In this document: positions 1-6,337 of the stretch, piece by piece
How the letters are laid out: each line of letters opens with the position of its first letter
Position numbering within the stretch: position 1 is the stretch's first letter
DNA from: AP-16 sp036395835
Lineage (GTDB): Bacteria > Pseudomonadota > Alphaproteobacteria > Rhizobiales > Xanthobacteraceae
Length of the DNA: 8,901 nucleotides
Assembly (NCBI GenBank): GCA_036395835.1
Contig: DASWCW010000137.1
Span: 1-8,901, forward strand
Reading direction: 5' to 3'
The notes under the pieces: generated by a model
Database searches by the model: none
Seen by the model: the letters and a program-made list of their open reading frames with translations, nothing else
Told to the model about the DNA's origin: nothing
Position numbers and translations under genes: made by a program

Positions 1-27
1 ACTCATTCGACTTCCCAGCTTGAGGCG

Positions 28-75
28 GGGTTGCATGGGTTGCCGGGTCAAGCCCGGCAATGACGACGGAGAGAC
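28..75. repeat. Intergenic palindromic repeat, TTGCCGGG/CCCGGCAA type
   Basis: Positions 40-47 (TTGCCGGG) and 53-60 (CCCGGCAA) are perfect inverted arms around a 5-nt loop, TCAAG. The flanks GCATGGG (33-39) and TGACGACGGAGAG (61-73) resemble the edges of dispersed intergenic repeats that I recall from Bradyrhizobium and Rhodopseudomonas genomes. The hairpin is seen directly; membership of a repeat family is recalled, not searched. It could act as a transcription end for a gene lying left of the window, but no T-run follows it. Confidence 0.6.
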
Positions 76-105
76 CGTACTTGGTATGACAACTTCGATC
101 GCACC

Positions 106-245
106 CATCGGATCGCGCGGGGCTACGCGTTCGACACCGGGTCCGCAAGTTGGTGCGACTTTCGCGGCTTGGATGCGCCGCCGCATCTTGTGGCATTTGC
201 TCGAAGCCGGCGAGGGTGGGGTCCTGTCCACGGCACTGCCGGATC
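106..245 (+). pseudogene. Frameshifted remnant of a GH15 glycosidase N-terminus
   Basis: This stretch encodes a degraded copy of the conserved N-terminal block of GH15 enzymes. In frame 1, bases 139-183 read GSASWCDFRGLDAPP. After one extra base (184), frame 2 from 185 reads ILWHLLEAGEGGVLSTALPD. The intact GH15 protein at 1607-3664 has GSIDWCAFGRFDAPP (residues 61-75) followed by VFCRLLDAGKGGFLSVTPVD (76-95), so the match crosses the frame change at the same place. Weaker similarity may continue upstream from about 85 and downstream to about 290 (a third frame gives FHVKKPNVEPNF against FEVERSYLEGTN). No further GH15 sequence follows; the permease gene begins at 382. It cannot make a functional enzyme. 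The homology is visible in sequence; the history (duplication, or rearrangement followed by decay) is inference. Confidence 0.65.
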
Positions 246-381
246 GACCATGTTCCACGTCAAAAAGCCCAATGTGGAGCCGAATTTTAGGTCATGCGCG
301 GGACAATCGCCGTGACCACGATGATGGTTGCTTTTCGTCGGGATATCCATCCTCGTCCGTCCACCGGATCGGTAAATCACC

Positions 382-1482
382 ATGGGCGTCCTCGTCATTT
401 CCTGCGGACTGGCGTCGCTGCTGGGATTTGCGGCTCAGCGCGCGAGCATCTGCAACGTGCGGGCGGTTGCGGAGGTGATCAGCTCCGGCAGCGCGTACAT
501 GCTTGCGAGCATCGGCAAGACCGTGCTGTGGGTGATCGCTGTCACGATGCCTTTCTTCTGGCTCATGCCGTCGGCCAGTGGCAATCTCGAGGCTTGGTCG
601 CTCTCGTGGCTATCCGTAGCCGGCGGCCTCGTTTTCGGTATCGGGGCAGCGGTCAACGGCGCCTGCGCCATCTCGACCATGTCGCGGCTCGCCGACGGGC
701 AATTGAGCATGCTTGCGACGCTGCTCGGGTTTGTCTGCGGCGGTGTCTCCGGTGCGGTCCTTATGCAAGCAACCCGGCTTTCCCCGCCGTCGCCGGAGCG
801 CACCATGTTCGGATTGCAGATCGCCTGGACGACGGCAATCATCATCGCGCTGTTCTTGTGGGCGCTCCGCGAAATCACGCGCTGGTGGCGTACGCGGTCC
901 GCGGGCGCTCGCTTGCACGAACTCGTGCTCGCACGGCGATACCGTCTCTCTACGGCTGCGATGCTCATCGGATTGGCCAACGGCTTGCTGTTCCTGGCCT
1001 ATGGTAGGTGGGGCTCTACCGGTATGCTGCAAGAGAGCGTCGAGGCATTGATCGGCAACGGAAACTGGCCTGCGATCGAGCGCTGGACCCTGGGTGCTGC
1101 GATGCTCGCCGGAATGGTGTTGTCGACCTGGCAGCGAAAAAGCTTTCGCCTGGAATGGCAGCCGAGACTCCACTGGTTGAGGAATGCCTTCGGCGGCCTG
1201 CTGATGGGACTCGGTGCGGCATTTGTGCCGGGGGGCAATGACACGCTCGTTCTCTTCGGAATTCCGAGCTTGTCGCCCAATGCACTGCCGGTCTATGCGG
1301 CGATGACGGTCGGGGTCGCGATGTCGTTATTGCTGATGCGAGTCTGGCTGCGGCTTGAGCTGCGCGTCGAGTGTCGAGGCGATGTCTGCATCACCGACAC
1401 GCGTTCGGGCGAAATCAAGCTTGCCACCAGCGGGAGATCAAGCTTGCCACGGGCCGTGGGCAATCCTGAGCTTGCCGACTGA
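382..1482 (+). CDS. YeeE/YedE family membrane permease (sulfur-compound transport)
   Basis: A predicted inner-membrane protein of 366 aa in the YeeE/YedE (sulf_transp) family, some members of which take up thiosulfate or related sulfur compounds. Hydrophobic segments cover much of residues 1-325, including about 3-20, 40-62, 76-98, 108-130, 147-163, 190-208, 236-250, 270-295 and 302-322. Family-like motifs are GFAAQRASICNVRAV (15-29), GIGAAVNGACAISTMSRLADG (86-106, start GIGAAVNGAC) and GGLLMGLGAAFVPGGND (271-287). Cys24 and Cys95 sit where thiosulfate-transporting members have pore cysteines. The third is not seen; the second half has PGGND instead. An in-frame TAA at 373 makes ATG 382 the first possible start; its ribosome-binding site is weak. 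The C-terminal tail (about 327-366) is polar and carries an out-of-frame nucleotide repeat. No sulfur-metabolism gene is adjacent, so the substrate is unknown. Confidence 0.85.
   Translation: MGVLVISCGLASLLGFAAQRASICNVRAVAEVISSGSAYMLASIGKTVLWVIAVTMPFFWLMPSASGNLEAWSLSWLSVAGGLVFGIGAAVNGACAISTMSRLADGQLSMLATLLGFVCGGVSGAVLMQATRLSPPSPERTMFGLQIAWTTAIIIALFLWALREITRWWRTRSAGARLHELVLARRYRLSTAAMLIGLANGLLFLAYGRWGSTGMLQESVEALIGNGNWPAIERWTLGAAMLAGMVLSTWQRKSFRLEWQPRLHWLRNAFGGLLMGLGAAFVPGGNDTLVLFGIPSLSPNALPVYAAMTVGVAMSLLLMRVWLRLELRVECRGDVCITDTRSGEIKLATSGRSSLPRAVGNPELAD
1414..1450. repeat. 14-bp direct repeat in the permease tail
   Basis: ATCAAGCTTGCCAC occurs exactly at 1414-1427 and again at 1437-1450, a period of 23 nt. 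A weaker third echo, GAGCTTGCC, lies at about 1468-1476. The period is not a multiple of three, so the two copies are read in different frames within the permease C-terminus. Confidence 0.8.
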
Positions 1483-1606
1483 TTTGCTCTGCGGTGACGA
1501 CGCCGTGCTTGGCGAGTAGCGTACGGCGGGGCGATAACCTGAGGCATCTCAACGGCGCTCCAGCTTTTGGTCGTGGCGCAACATTAGATCGAGACATGGT
1601 CCCAAG

Positions 1607-3664
1607 ATGAGTGCTCTTGATAGCAGCAACAGTTTCCTGACCCGCGCGTGCGTCCAGGCGGGATGGCCGACATCGGAAAGCCGCTCGCAATCCATCGGTG
1701 GCCCGCGAGCCGTTCCTACGTACTTTCCGATCCGCGATTACGCGCTTATCGGCGATTGCCACGGCTGCGCGCTCGTCTCCCGCGCCGGCAGTATCGACTG
1801 GTGCGCCTTCGGCCGCTTCGATGCGCCGCCCGTGTTCTGCCGTCTTCTCGACGCCGGCAAGGGCGGCTTCCTGTCGGTCACGCCGGTGGACACTTTCGAG
1901 GTCGAGCGCTCGTATCTCGAGGGCACCAACATCCTGCGCACGGTGTTCACCACCTCGACCGGCAAGGCCTCGGTTACCGACTACATGCCGGTCGGCCGTC
2001 AGCCGGGCGCGAGTGCGCACGACTATGTCTCGCTGTCCGCGCCCGGCCTGCTGATCCGCACGATCGAAGGGCTCGCCGGAAAGGTACTGTTCGATATCGT
2101 CTTTCGGGCGTCGATCAACTACGCCCGCACGCCGGCGCGGCTCGTCGCGACGCCGCGAGGCGTGTTCGCGGAGAACGGTCCCGCGCTACATTGCGGTATC
2201 GGTTTCTCGGTCACCGGCGATCTGGCGCTTAGCCGACTCGGCGTCGAGGCGGGACGGCGTCACGATCTCATCGTGGTGCCTGCGCCCCTCTCGCGGCTGC
2301 CTTCGACCGATGCCGTCTCGCGCCTGTTCGAGGTCACCCATGCGTTCTGGAGCGAGTGGATCGCCCGTTGCCGCTACAATGGACCGTACCGGGACATGGT
2401 CCGGCGCAGCGCGCTGGCGCTGAAGCTGCTGACCTATGCGCCGACCGGCGCGATCGTGGCGGCGCCGACCACCTCGCTGCCGGAAGGGATCGGCGGCGAG
2501 CGCAACTGGGATTACCGCTATTGCTGGCGGCGCGATGCGAGCTTCACGCTCTACGCGCTGGCCGTCCTCGGCTACAGCGGCGAAGCGAAAGGCTTCAGCC
2601 GATTTCTCAAGCTGGTGTGTAGCCAGCGGCCCAGCGAGATCCAGGTTATGTACGGCATCGGCGCGGAAATGCGGCTCGACGAGCAGACCCTGGAGCACCT
2701 CGAGGGTTATTGCGGCAGCCGGCCCGTACGCATTGGCAATGCCGCCTACAAGCAGCGCAAGATCGACGTTCATGGCGAGTTCGTCGACTGGGCGCATCTG
2801 ACTGCGGCCTTGGGCGGAAAATTCGACACGAAAGAGCGGGCCCTCATCAAATACCTGGTGTCGTTCGTTGCCGCGCACATCCATGAGCCGGATCAGGGAC
2901 TCTGGGAGGCACGGCGTGATCCGCGTCACTACGTCCACGGCAAGATGATGGGCTGGGTCGCGCTCGATCGCGGCCTACGGTTGCTCGGCGACCAGCCGGA
3001 ATGGTCGGCGCTACGCGATCGGCTCAAGGAGGAGATCCTGCGGCGTGGGGTCGACCCTGTGGGCGGTCATCTCCTGCAGGCCTACGACCATCCCGGTACC
3101 GACGCCGCCCTGCTCCTGGCGCCCATGCTCGGGTTTCCGGTCGACCGCGCGACCTTGGAGCGGTCGGTCGCCGCCATCGAAACCGAGCTGCGCCGCGGCG
3201 ATTACGTCGAGCGCTATCGCACCGAAGACGGACTCGCAGGCGAAGAAGGGGCGTTCTTGATCTGCAGTTTCTGGCTGGTGGACGCCTATCTCGCGCTCGG
3301 CAAGGACCAAGAGGCGCGGGACTTGTTCGAGCGCCTCATCGCCCGCGCCAACGACGTGGGCCTCTTCGCCGAAGAGATCGACCCGGTAACCCACGAGTTT
3401 CTCGGCAACTTCCCGCAAGCTTTCACCCACCTTGCGGTCATCGGCAACGCCATTCACCTCCGGCTCTGGGAGAAATACGGCGCTCACGCGTTATCCGGCA
3501 CCAATGCCGACCGGGCACGGCGCGCCGTGGGAGCGACTTTTGGATGGCGCGCCATCTGGGAGGCGTGCAAGGCGTCGGGGCGTGTCGGCCGCTTCTGGTC
3601 GTCGCGCCGGTCGATCCTGCCCGCCCGGCTTGTCCGGCAGCTCAGCGTCGCAACTGCTGGGTAG
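1607..3664 (+). CDS. Glycoside hydrolase family 15 protein (glucoamylase/trehalase type)
   Basis: An inverting alpha-glucosidase of family GH15. Bacterial members include glucoamylases, glucodextranases and trehalases; sequence alone does not settle the substrate. The protein is 685 aa. The N-terminal beta domain begins near residue 40 (YFPIRDYALIGDCHGCALVS), and the alpha/alpha-barrel runs from about 260. Signature blocks are NWDYRYCWRRDAS (300-312), MYGIGAEMRLDE (near 351), GYCGSRPVRIGNAA (near 367), LWEARRD with Glu434 as likely general acid, EEGAFLICSFWLVDAYLA (near 546), and LFAEEIDP with Glu589/Glu590, one the likely general base, then FLGNFPQAFTH. ATG 1607 is the only good in-frame start, although no clear Shine-Dalgarno is seen, and it leaves about 39 unconserved residues before the family domain. 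No signal peptide is evident, so it is probably cytoplasmic. It lies 124 nt after the permease and probably has its own promoter. The tail from about 625 is Arg/Ser-rich and unconserved. Confidence 0.93.
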   Translation: MSALDSSNSFLTRACVQAGWPTSESRSQSIGGPRAVPTYFPIRDYALIGDCHGCALVSRAGSIDWCAFGRFDAPPVFCRLLDAGKGGFLSVTPVDTFEVERSYLEGTNILRTVFTTSTGKASVTDYMPVGRQPGASAHDYVSLSAPGLLIRTIEGLAGKVLFDIVFRASINYARTPARLVATPRGVFAENGPALHCGIGFSVTGDLALSRLGVEAGRRHDLIVVPAPLSRLPSTDAVSRLFEVTHAFWSEWIARCRYNGPYRDMVRRSALALKLLTYAPTGAIVAAPTTSLPEGIGGERNWDYRYCWRRDASFTLYALAVLGYSGEAKGFSRFLKLVCSQRPSEIQVMYGIGAEMRLDEQTLEHLEGYCGSRPVRIGNAAYKQRKIDVHGEFVDWAHLTAALGGKFDTKERALIKYLVSFVAAHIHEPDQGLWEARRDPRHYVHGKMMGWVALDRGLRLLGDQPEWSALRDRLKEEILRRGVDPVGGHLLQAYDHPGTDAALLLAPMLGFPVDRATLERSVAAIETELRRGDYVERYRTEDGLAGEEGAFLICSFWLVDAYLALGKDQEARDLFERLIARANDVGLFAEEIDPVTHEFLGNFPQAFTHLAVIGNAIHLRLWEKYGAHALSGTNADRARRAVGATFGWRAIWEACKASGRVGRFWSSRRSILPARLVRQLSVATAG

Positions 3665-3886
3665 CGAACGATGGCCTCTGGGTCCGGCTTTCAGCTGACG
3701 GCCGCGGCGAACCGCCGTCTAGGTGGCTGCCCGCCACGATCGAAATTGGCTGGTCACGCTATTTCTTTGGCGCACTTGGGTTGGGGCCTTTGGTGCGGCG
3801 AACTTGGCCGCGCACGGATTTGCCAGCCTTAGCGGCCGTATCCTTCCATTTTTTGGGACGAATTCAGACGATATCGGACCACGGAG
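3665..3886. other. Gene-poor gap between the GH15 gene and tRNA-Leu
   Basis: I see no convincing gene here. The only curious content is a minus-strand frame from 3863 down to a TAG at 3759-3761. It reads as a Lys/Arg-rich peptide of 34 residues ending TKGPNPSAPKK. A TGA (3864-3866) precedes it directly and the only standard start, a GTG, lies well inside, so it may be the relic of a gene end. There is no T-tailed hairpin for either neighbouring transcript. Confidence 0.5.
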
Positions 3887-3971
3887 TGGTGCCCAGGAGA
3901 GGACTCGAACCTCCACGGCTTTCACCACTGGTACCTGAAACCAGCGCGTCTACCAATTCCGCCACCTGGGC
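3887..3971 (-). tRNA. tRNA-Leu (anticodon CAG)
   Basis: Read on the minus strand, an 85-nt class II tRNA folds fully. The 7-bp acceptor stem is GCCCAGG/CCTGGGC (3965-3971 with 3891-3897), the discriminator is A (3890) and CCA is encoded (3887-3889). The D-arm contains GGCGGAATTGGTAGACGC. The anticodon stem CTGGT/ACCAG closes the loop TTCAGGT, giving anticodon CAG (plus-strand bases 3935-3937), which reads the leucine codon CUG. The long variable arm TGGTGAAAGCCGT is typical of tRNA-Leu. The T-arm is GGAGG-TTCGAGT-CCTCT. CUG is among the commonest leucine codons in this GC-rich window. No integrase or duplicated 3' end is visible beside it. Confidence 0.97.
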
Positions 3972-3981
3972 TGCAGCGCAC

Positions 3982-4010
3982 ACATAAGTGTCGGGGATTC
4001 GCCTTGTCAA
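3982..4010 (-). promoter_or_regulatory. Probable sigma-70-type promoter of tRNA-Leu
   Basis: On the minus strand a perfect -35 hexamer TTGACA (4005-4010) is followed after 17 nt by TTATGT (3982-3987), ten bases before the tRNA 5' end at 3971. Spacing and position fit a stable-RNA promoter. The -10 element is a poor match, which I recall is common for alphaproteobacterial rRNA and tRNA promoters. Confidence 0.55.
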
Positions 4011-4289
4011 CGCGCGTCCGTGCCGGTGCGGGCAAGCCCCTCCGTACGGCAGCGTGGACCCGCCCGGCCGCAACCGAAGGTGAGCTATAAAATTTCTGCT
4101 ATCTAGAGATGCCCTCCTTGGAAATTGAACCGGCTTAAGCCTTTGATATTCCCCAATAGGTTTATGAACGGAAACGCGGCATTCATCATGGCCGACGCAG
4201 CCCGCCCTGTACAGCCCACCAACGATCCTGTATTCGCGCGGAATCGACAGGCGCGGCGCATCGGCTCGACGCGCCGCAGAGGGGACCCC
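4011..4289. other. Leader region upstream of the NDUFA9-like gene
   Basis: There is no independent gene in this stretch. An AT-richer patch at 4086-4170, with TATAAA at 4086-4091, is the likeliest place for the downstream gene's promoter, but I find no matching -35. The downstream frame is open from 4125, with in-frame TTG 4125, ATG 4164 and ATG 4188. A longer protein is therefore possible, but the encoded residues are Arg/Pro-rich and lack family character. A Shine-Dalgarno-like GAGGGGA (4279-4285) lies just before GTG 4290. Confidence 0.5.
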
Positions 4290-5252
4290 GTGCACCACGT
4301 CGACATGCTCGTGACTATATTCGGCGGCTCGGGATTCCTGGGCCGGCACGTGGTGCGCGCGCTGGCGAAAAGCCATTACCGCATCCGCGTCGCGGTGCGC
4401 CGGCCCGAGCTTGCCGGCCATTTGCAGCCGCTCGGCCGGGTCGGCCAGATCCATGCGGTGCAAGCCAATGTGCGCCATCCGGCCTCGGTCGAGACTGCGG
4501 TGCGCGACGCCGACATCGTCATCAACCTTGTCGGCACCCTGTTCGAGCGCTCGCGCCAGCGGTTCGACGCGGTTCATGCTGCGGGGGCCGGCGCGGTCGC
4601 CCGGACCGCGGCGCAGATTGGCGCGCGCATGATCCACGTCTCGGCGATCGGCGCCGATCGAGCTTCGCGCTCGCGCTATGCGCGCACCAAGGCGCAAGGC
4701 GAGGAGGCGGTGCTCGCCGCGGTGCCGGGCGCGACCATCTTCCGGCCCTCCATCGTGTTCGGACCGGAGGACGATTTCTTCAACCGCTTCGCCGCGATGG
4801 CGCGCATCTCACCGGTGCTGCCGCTGATCGGCGGCGGCCGCACCCGCTTCGAGCCGGTGTTCGCCGGCGATGTCGCCGCCGCGATCGCCAAGGCGGCCGA
4901 CGGGCAAACCAGGCCCGGCACGATCTACGAGCTCGGGGGACCCGAGACGAGGACATTCAAGGAGCTGATGGAATTCGTGCTCGCCACCATCGAGCGGCGC
5001 AGGCTGTTGGTGCCGATCCCGTTCGCGATCGCCCGCCTGCAGGCGTTGTTCCTGCAATTGATGCCCAAACCCCTGCTCACGCCCGACCAAGTCGAACTCC
5101 TCAAGCGCGACAACGTGGTGTCGCCGGAGGCCGTGCAGGAGGGCCGCACGCTTGCCGGGCTCGGCATCGATCCGGCCGCATTCGCGGCTATCGTGCCGAC
5201 CTATCTGTGGCGGTTCCGCAAGACCGGCCAGTTCCGCCGAAGGCTGGCGTAA
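4290..5252 (+). CDS. NDUFA9-like atypical SDR, NAD(P)-binding (complex I accessory-type)
   Basis: A 320-aa atypical short-chain dehydrogenase/reductase related to mitochondrial complex I subunit NDUFA9. That family binds NAD(P)H and is thought to support complex I assembly or stability rather than catalyse a known reaction. The Rossmann motif TIFGGSGFLGRHVV lies at residues 9-22 (GxxGxxG). DADIVINLVG follows near 74, HVSAIGAD near 117 and Y130-A-R-T-K134, so the SDR YxxxK motif is kept. FRPSIVFGPEDDFFNRFA begins near 152. The C-terminus has LLTPDQVELLKRDNVV, typical of this family. I chose GTG 4290 because GAGG at 4279-4282 is spaced 7 nt away and the protein then begins MHHVDMLVTIFGG, close to how I recall homologues starting. 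ATG 4305, 4188 or 4164 are alternatives. The gene converges on uppP across 144 nt. Confidence 0.87.
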   Translation: MHHVDMLVTIFGGSGFLGRHVVRALAKSHYRIRVAVRRPELAGHLQPLGRVGQIHAVQANVRHPASVETAVRDADIVINLVGTLFERSRQRFDAVHAAGAGAVARTAAQIGARMIHVSAIGADRASRSRYARTKAQGEEAVLAAVPGATIFRPSIVFGPEDDFFNRFAAMARISPVLPLIGGGRTRFEPVFAGDVAAAIAKAADGQTRPGTIYELGGPETRTFKELMEFVLATIERRRLLVPIPFAIARLQALFLQLMPKPLLTPDQVELLKRDNVVSPEAVQEGRTLAGLGIDPAAFAAIVPTYLWRFRKTGQFRRRLA

Positions 5253-5261
5253 ATCATATCG

Positions 5262-5375
5262 GTGTCATTCCGGGGCGCGCCGAAGGCGCGAACCCGGAAC
5301 CCATAACCACGACCTCCAAATATTCTCGCCGACCGCGCTCATGGATCCGGGGTCTGCAGCGCACCACTTCGTGCT
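5262..5375. repeat. Decayed intergenic palindromic repeat between convergent genes
   Basis: TTCCGGG (5268-5274) pairs with CCCGGAA (5293-5299). Inside them CGCGCC (5276-5281) pairs with GGCGCG (5285-5290) around a GAA loop, giving a 32-nt hairpin. Further right, ATGGATCCGGGG (5341-5352) is an imperfect reverse complement of AACCCGGAACCCAT. It looks like the worn right half of a larger inverted element of a kind common, as I recall, between Bradyrhizobiaceae genes. Lying between convergent genes, the hairpin may end transcription from either side, but it has no T-run. Confidence 0.6.
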
Positions 5376-5396
5376 GACTGCGCGCGGGAAACGCGA

Positions 5397-6203
5397 TCAC
5401 CCGAACAAGCCGAGCGCGACGAGCCCGAGCGCGCCGACGACGATCCGCCACCACACGAACAGCGAAAAGCCGTGGCTCGAGACGTAATCGAGCAAGGTCT
5501 TCACCACGAACCAGCCGGCGATGAACGAAGTGATGAAGCCCACGGCGACGACGAACGTGTTGCTGCCGCCCATCTGCGCCCAGTTCTTGTAGAGATCGTA
5601 CGTGAAGGCTCCGAGCATCGTCGGAATGGCGAGAAAGAACGAGAACTCGGTGGCGGAGCGCCGGTCGGCGCCGAACAGCATCGCCGAAACGATGGTCGCG
5701 CCGGAGCGCGACACGCCGGGAATCATCGCAAGACACTGGGCAAATCCGATGCCGAGATACATCGGCAGCGAGAATTTCGTCGCGTCCTTGTAGCGCGGCG
5801 AGAGCTCCATCCGGTCGACCCACATGAGAATGATGCCGCCGATGATGAACGAGATGCAGACGATCCAGACGTTGAACAGCACTTCCTTGATGAGCCGGTA
5901 GGCCAAGGCGCCGATCACCGCCGCCGGCAGGAAGGCAATGAGCACGCCGATCGTGAACCGCCGCGCATCGGGATCGCTCGGCAGCGCGAGCGCGATCTTC
6001 CACAGCCGGACGAAATAGATGGTCACCAGCGCCAGGATGGCGCCGAGCTGGATCAGCACCGCGAAACTCTTGCCGAACGTCTCGTCCCCAAATCCGAAGA
6101 AATGCTGGACCAGCAGCAGATGCCCTGTCGACGATACCGGAACGAATTCGGTCAGCCCTTCGACAATGCCGAGGATCGTCGCCGTGAACACATCGAGCAG
6201 CAT
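5397..6203 (-). CDS. uppP: Undecaprenyl-diphosphatase (UppP/BacA)
   Basis: An inner-membrane phosphatase that converts undecaprenyl diphosphate to undecaprenyl phosphate, recycling the lipid carrier of peptidoglycan and other envelope polymers. Over-production is linked to bacitracin resistance in this family. The protein is 268 aa, the normal length. Catalytic motifs are both present: E15-G-L-T-E19 followed by PVSSTGH with His28, and PGVSRSGAT (162-170) with Arg166. Hydrophobic helices occur around 45-65, 85-103, 110-128, 146-162, 185-203, 215-236 and 250-267. The start is ATG at 6203-6201, since the protein then opens MLLDVFTATILGIVEGLTEF as the family does. GGAG lies 10 nt upstream. The frame is open further upstream, but that part encodes Arg-rich residues of no family character. 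It diverges from the GST gene. Confidence 0.95.
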   Translation of the reverse strand: MLLDVFTATILGIVEGLTEFVPVSSTGHLLLVQHFFGFGDETFGKSFAVLIQLGAILALVTIYFVRLWKIALALPSDPDARRFTIGVLIAFLPAAVIGALAYRLIKEVLFNVWIVCISFIIGGIILMWVDRMELSPRYKDATKFSLPMYLGIGFAQCLAMIPGVSRSGATIVSAMLFGADRRSATEFSFFLAIPTMLGAFTYDLYKNWAQMGGSNTFVVAVGFITSFIAGWFVVKTLLDYVSSHGFSLFVWWRIVVGALGLVALGLFG

Positions 6204-6309
6204 GGGGTTGGGGCTCCGGGCGAGGAGGAAGCGGCGGGCGGGACGGGATCGCCATCGGCGCGTTGTGGCGCAAAGCGCGGCCAGGGGCAATGCCGGGTTG
6301 CTCCCTTCG

Positions 6310-6337
6310 CACGGCTTTCCTATAGGAATGAGCCGTG
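6310..6337. promoter_or_regulatory. Palindrome over the GST ribosome-binding site and start codon
   Basis: CACGGCT (6310-6316) is the reverse complement of AGCCGTG (6331-6337). Between them lies the perfect 12-bp palindrome TTCCTATAGGAA (6317-6328), followed by two unpaired bases, TG. As RNA this would form an 11-bp stem with a TATA loop and a 2-nt bulge. It would bury the Shine-Dalgarno AGGA (6324-6327) and the GTG start (6335-6337). As DNA it is a symmetric site in the divergent uppP/GST gap and could bind a dimeric regulator. TATAGG (6321-6326), 17 nt after TTGCTC (6298-6303), could instead be a -10 element giving a nearly leaderless message. The function is inference. Confidence 0.5.

Noticed and set aside
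20..478. Open frame of 152 codons across the left edge
   Set aside because: It passes through the repeat, only part of the GH15 remnant, and into the permease gene in another frame. It has no coherent family signal of its own.
1415..1606. Minus-strand frame with a plausible-looking end (LLAKHGVVTAEQISRQAQ)
   Set aside because: It briefly looks protein-like, but it extends only as antisense of the GH15 and permease genes. I recognise no family and no start supports it.
2186..2938. 250-codon minus-strand frame inside the GH15 gene
   Set aside because: It is antisense to highly conserved GH15 motifs; long antisense frames are expected at this GC content.
3001..3987. 328-codon plus-strand frame over the GH15 3' end, the gap and the tRNA
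   Set aside because: It is an alternative frame of the GH15 gene and would read through the antisense strand of a well-folded tRNA.
4125..4289. N-terminal extension of the NDUFA9-like protein from TTG 4125
   Set aside because: The added residues are Arg/Pro-rich and unlike the family, and GTG 4290 has a better-placed ribosome-binding site.
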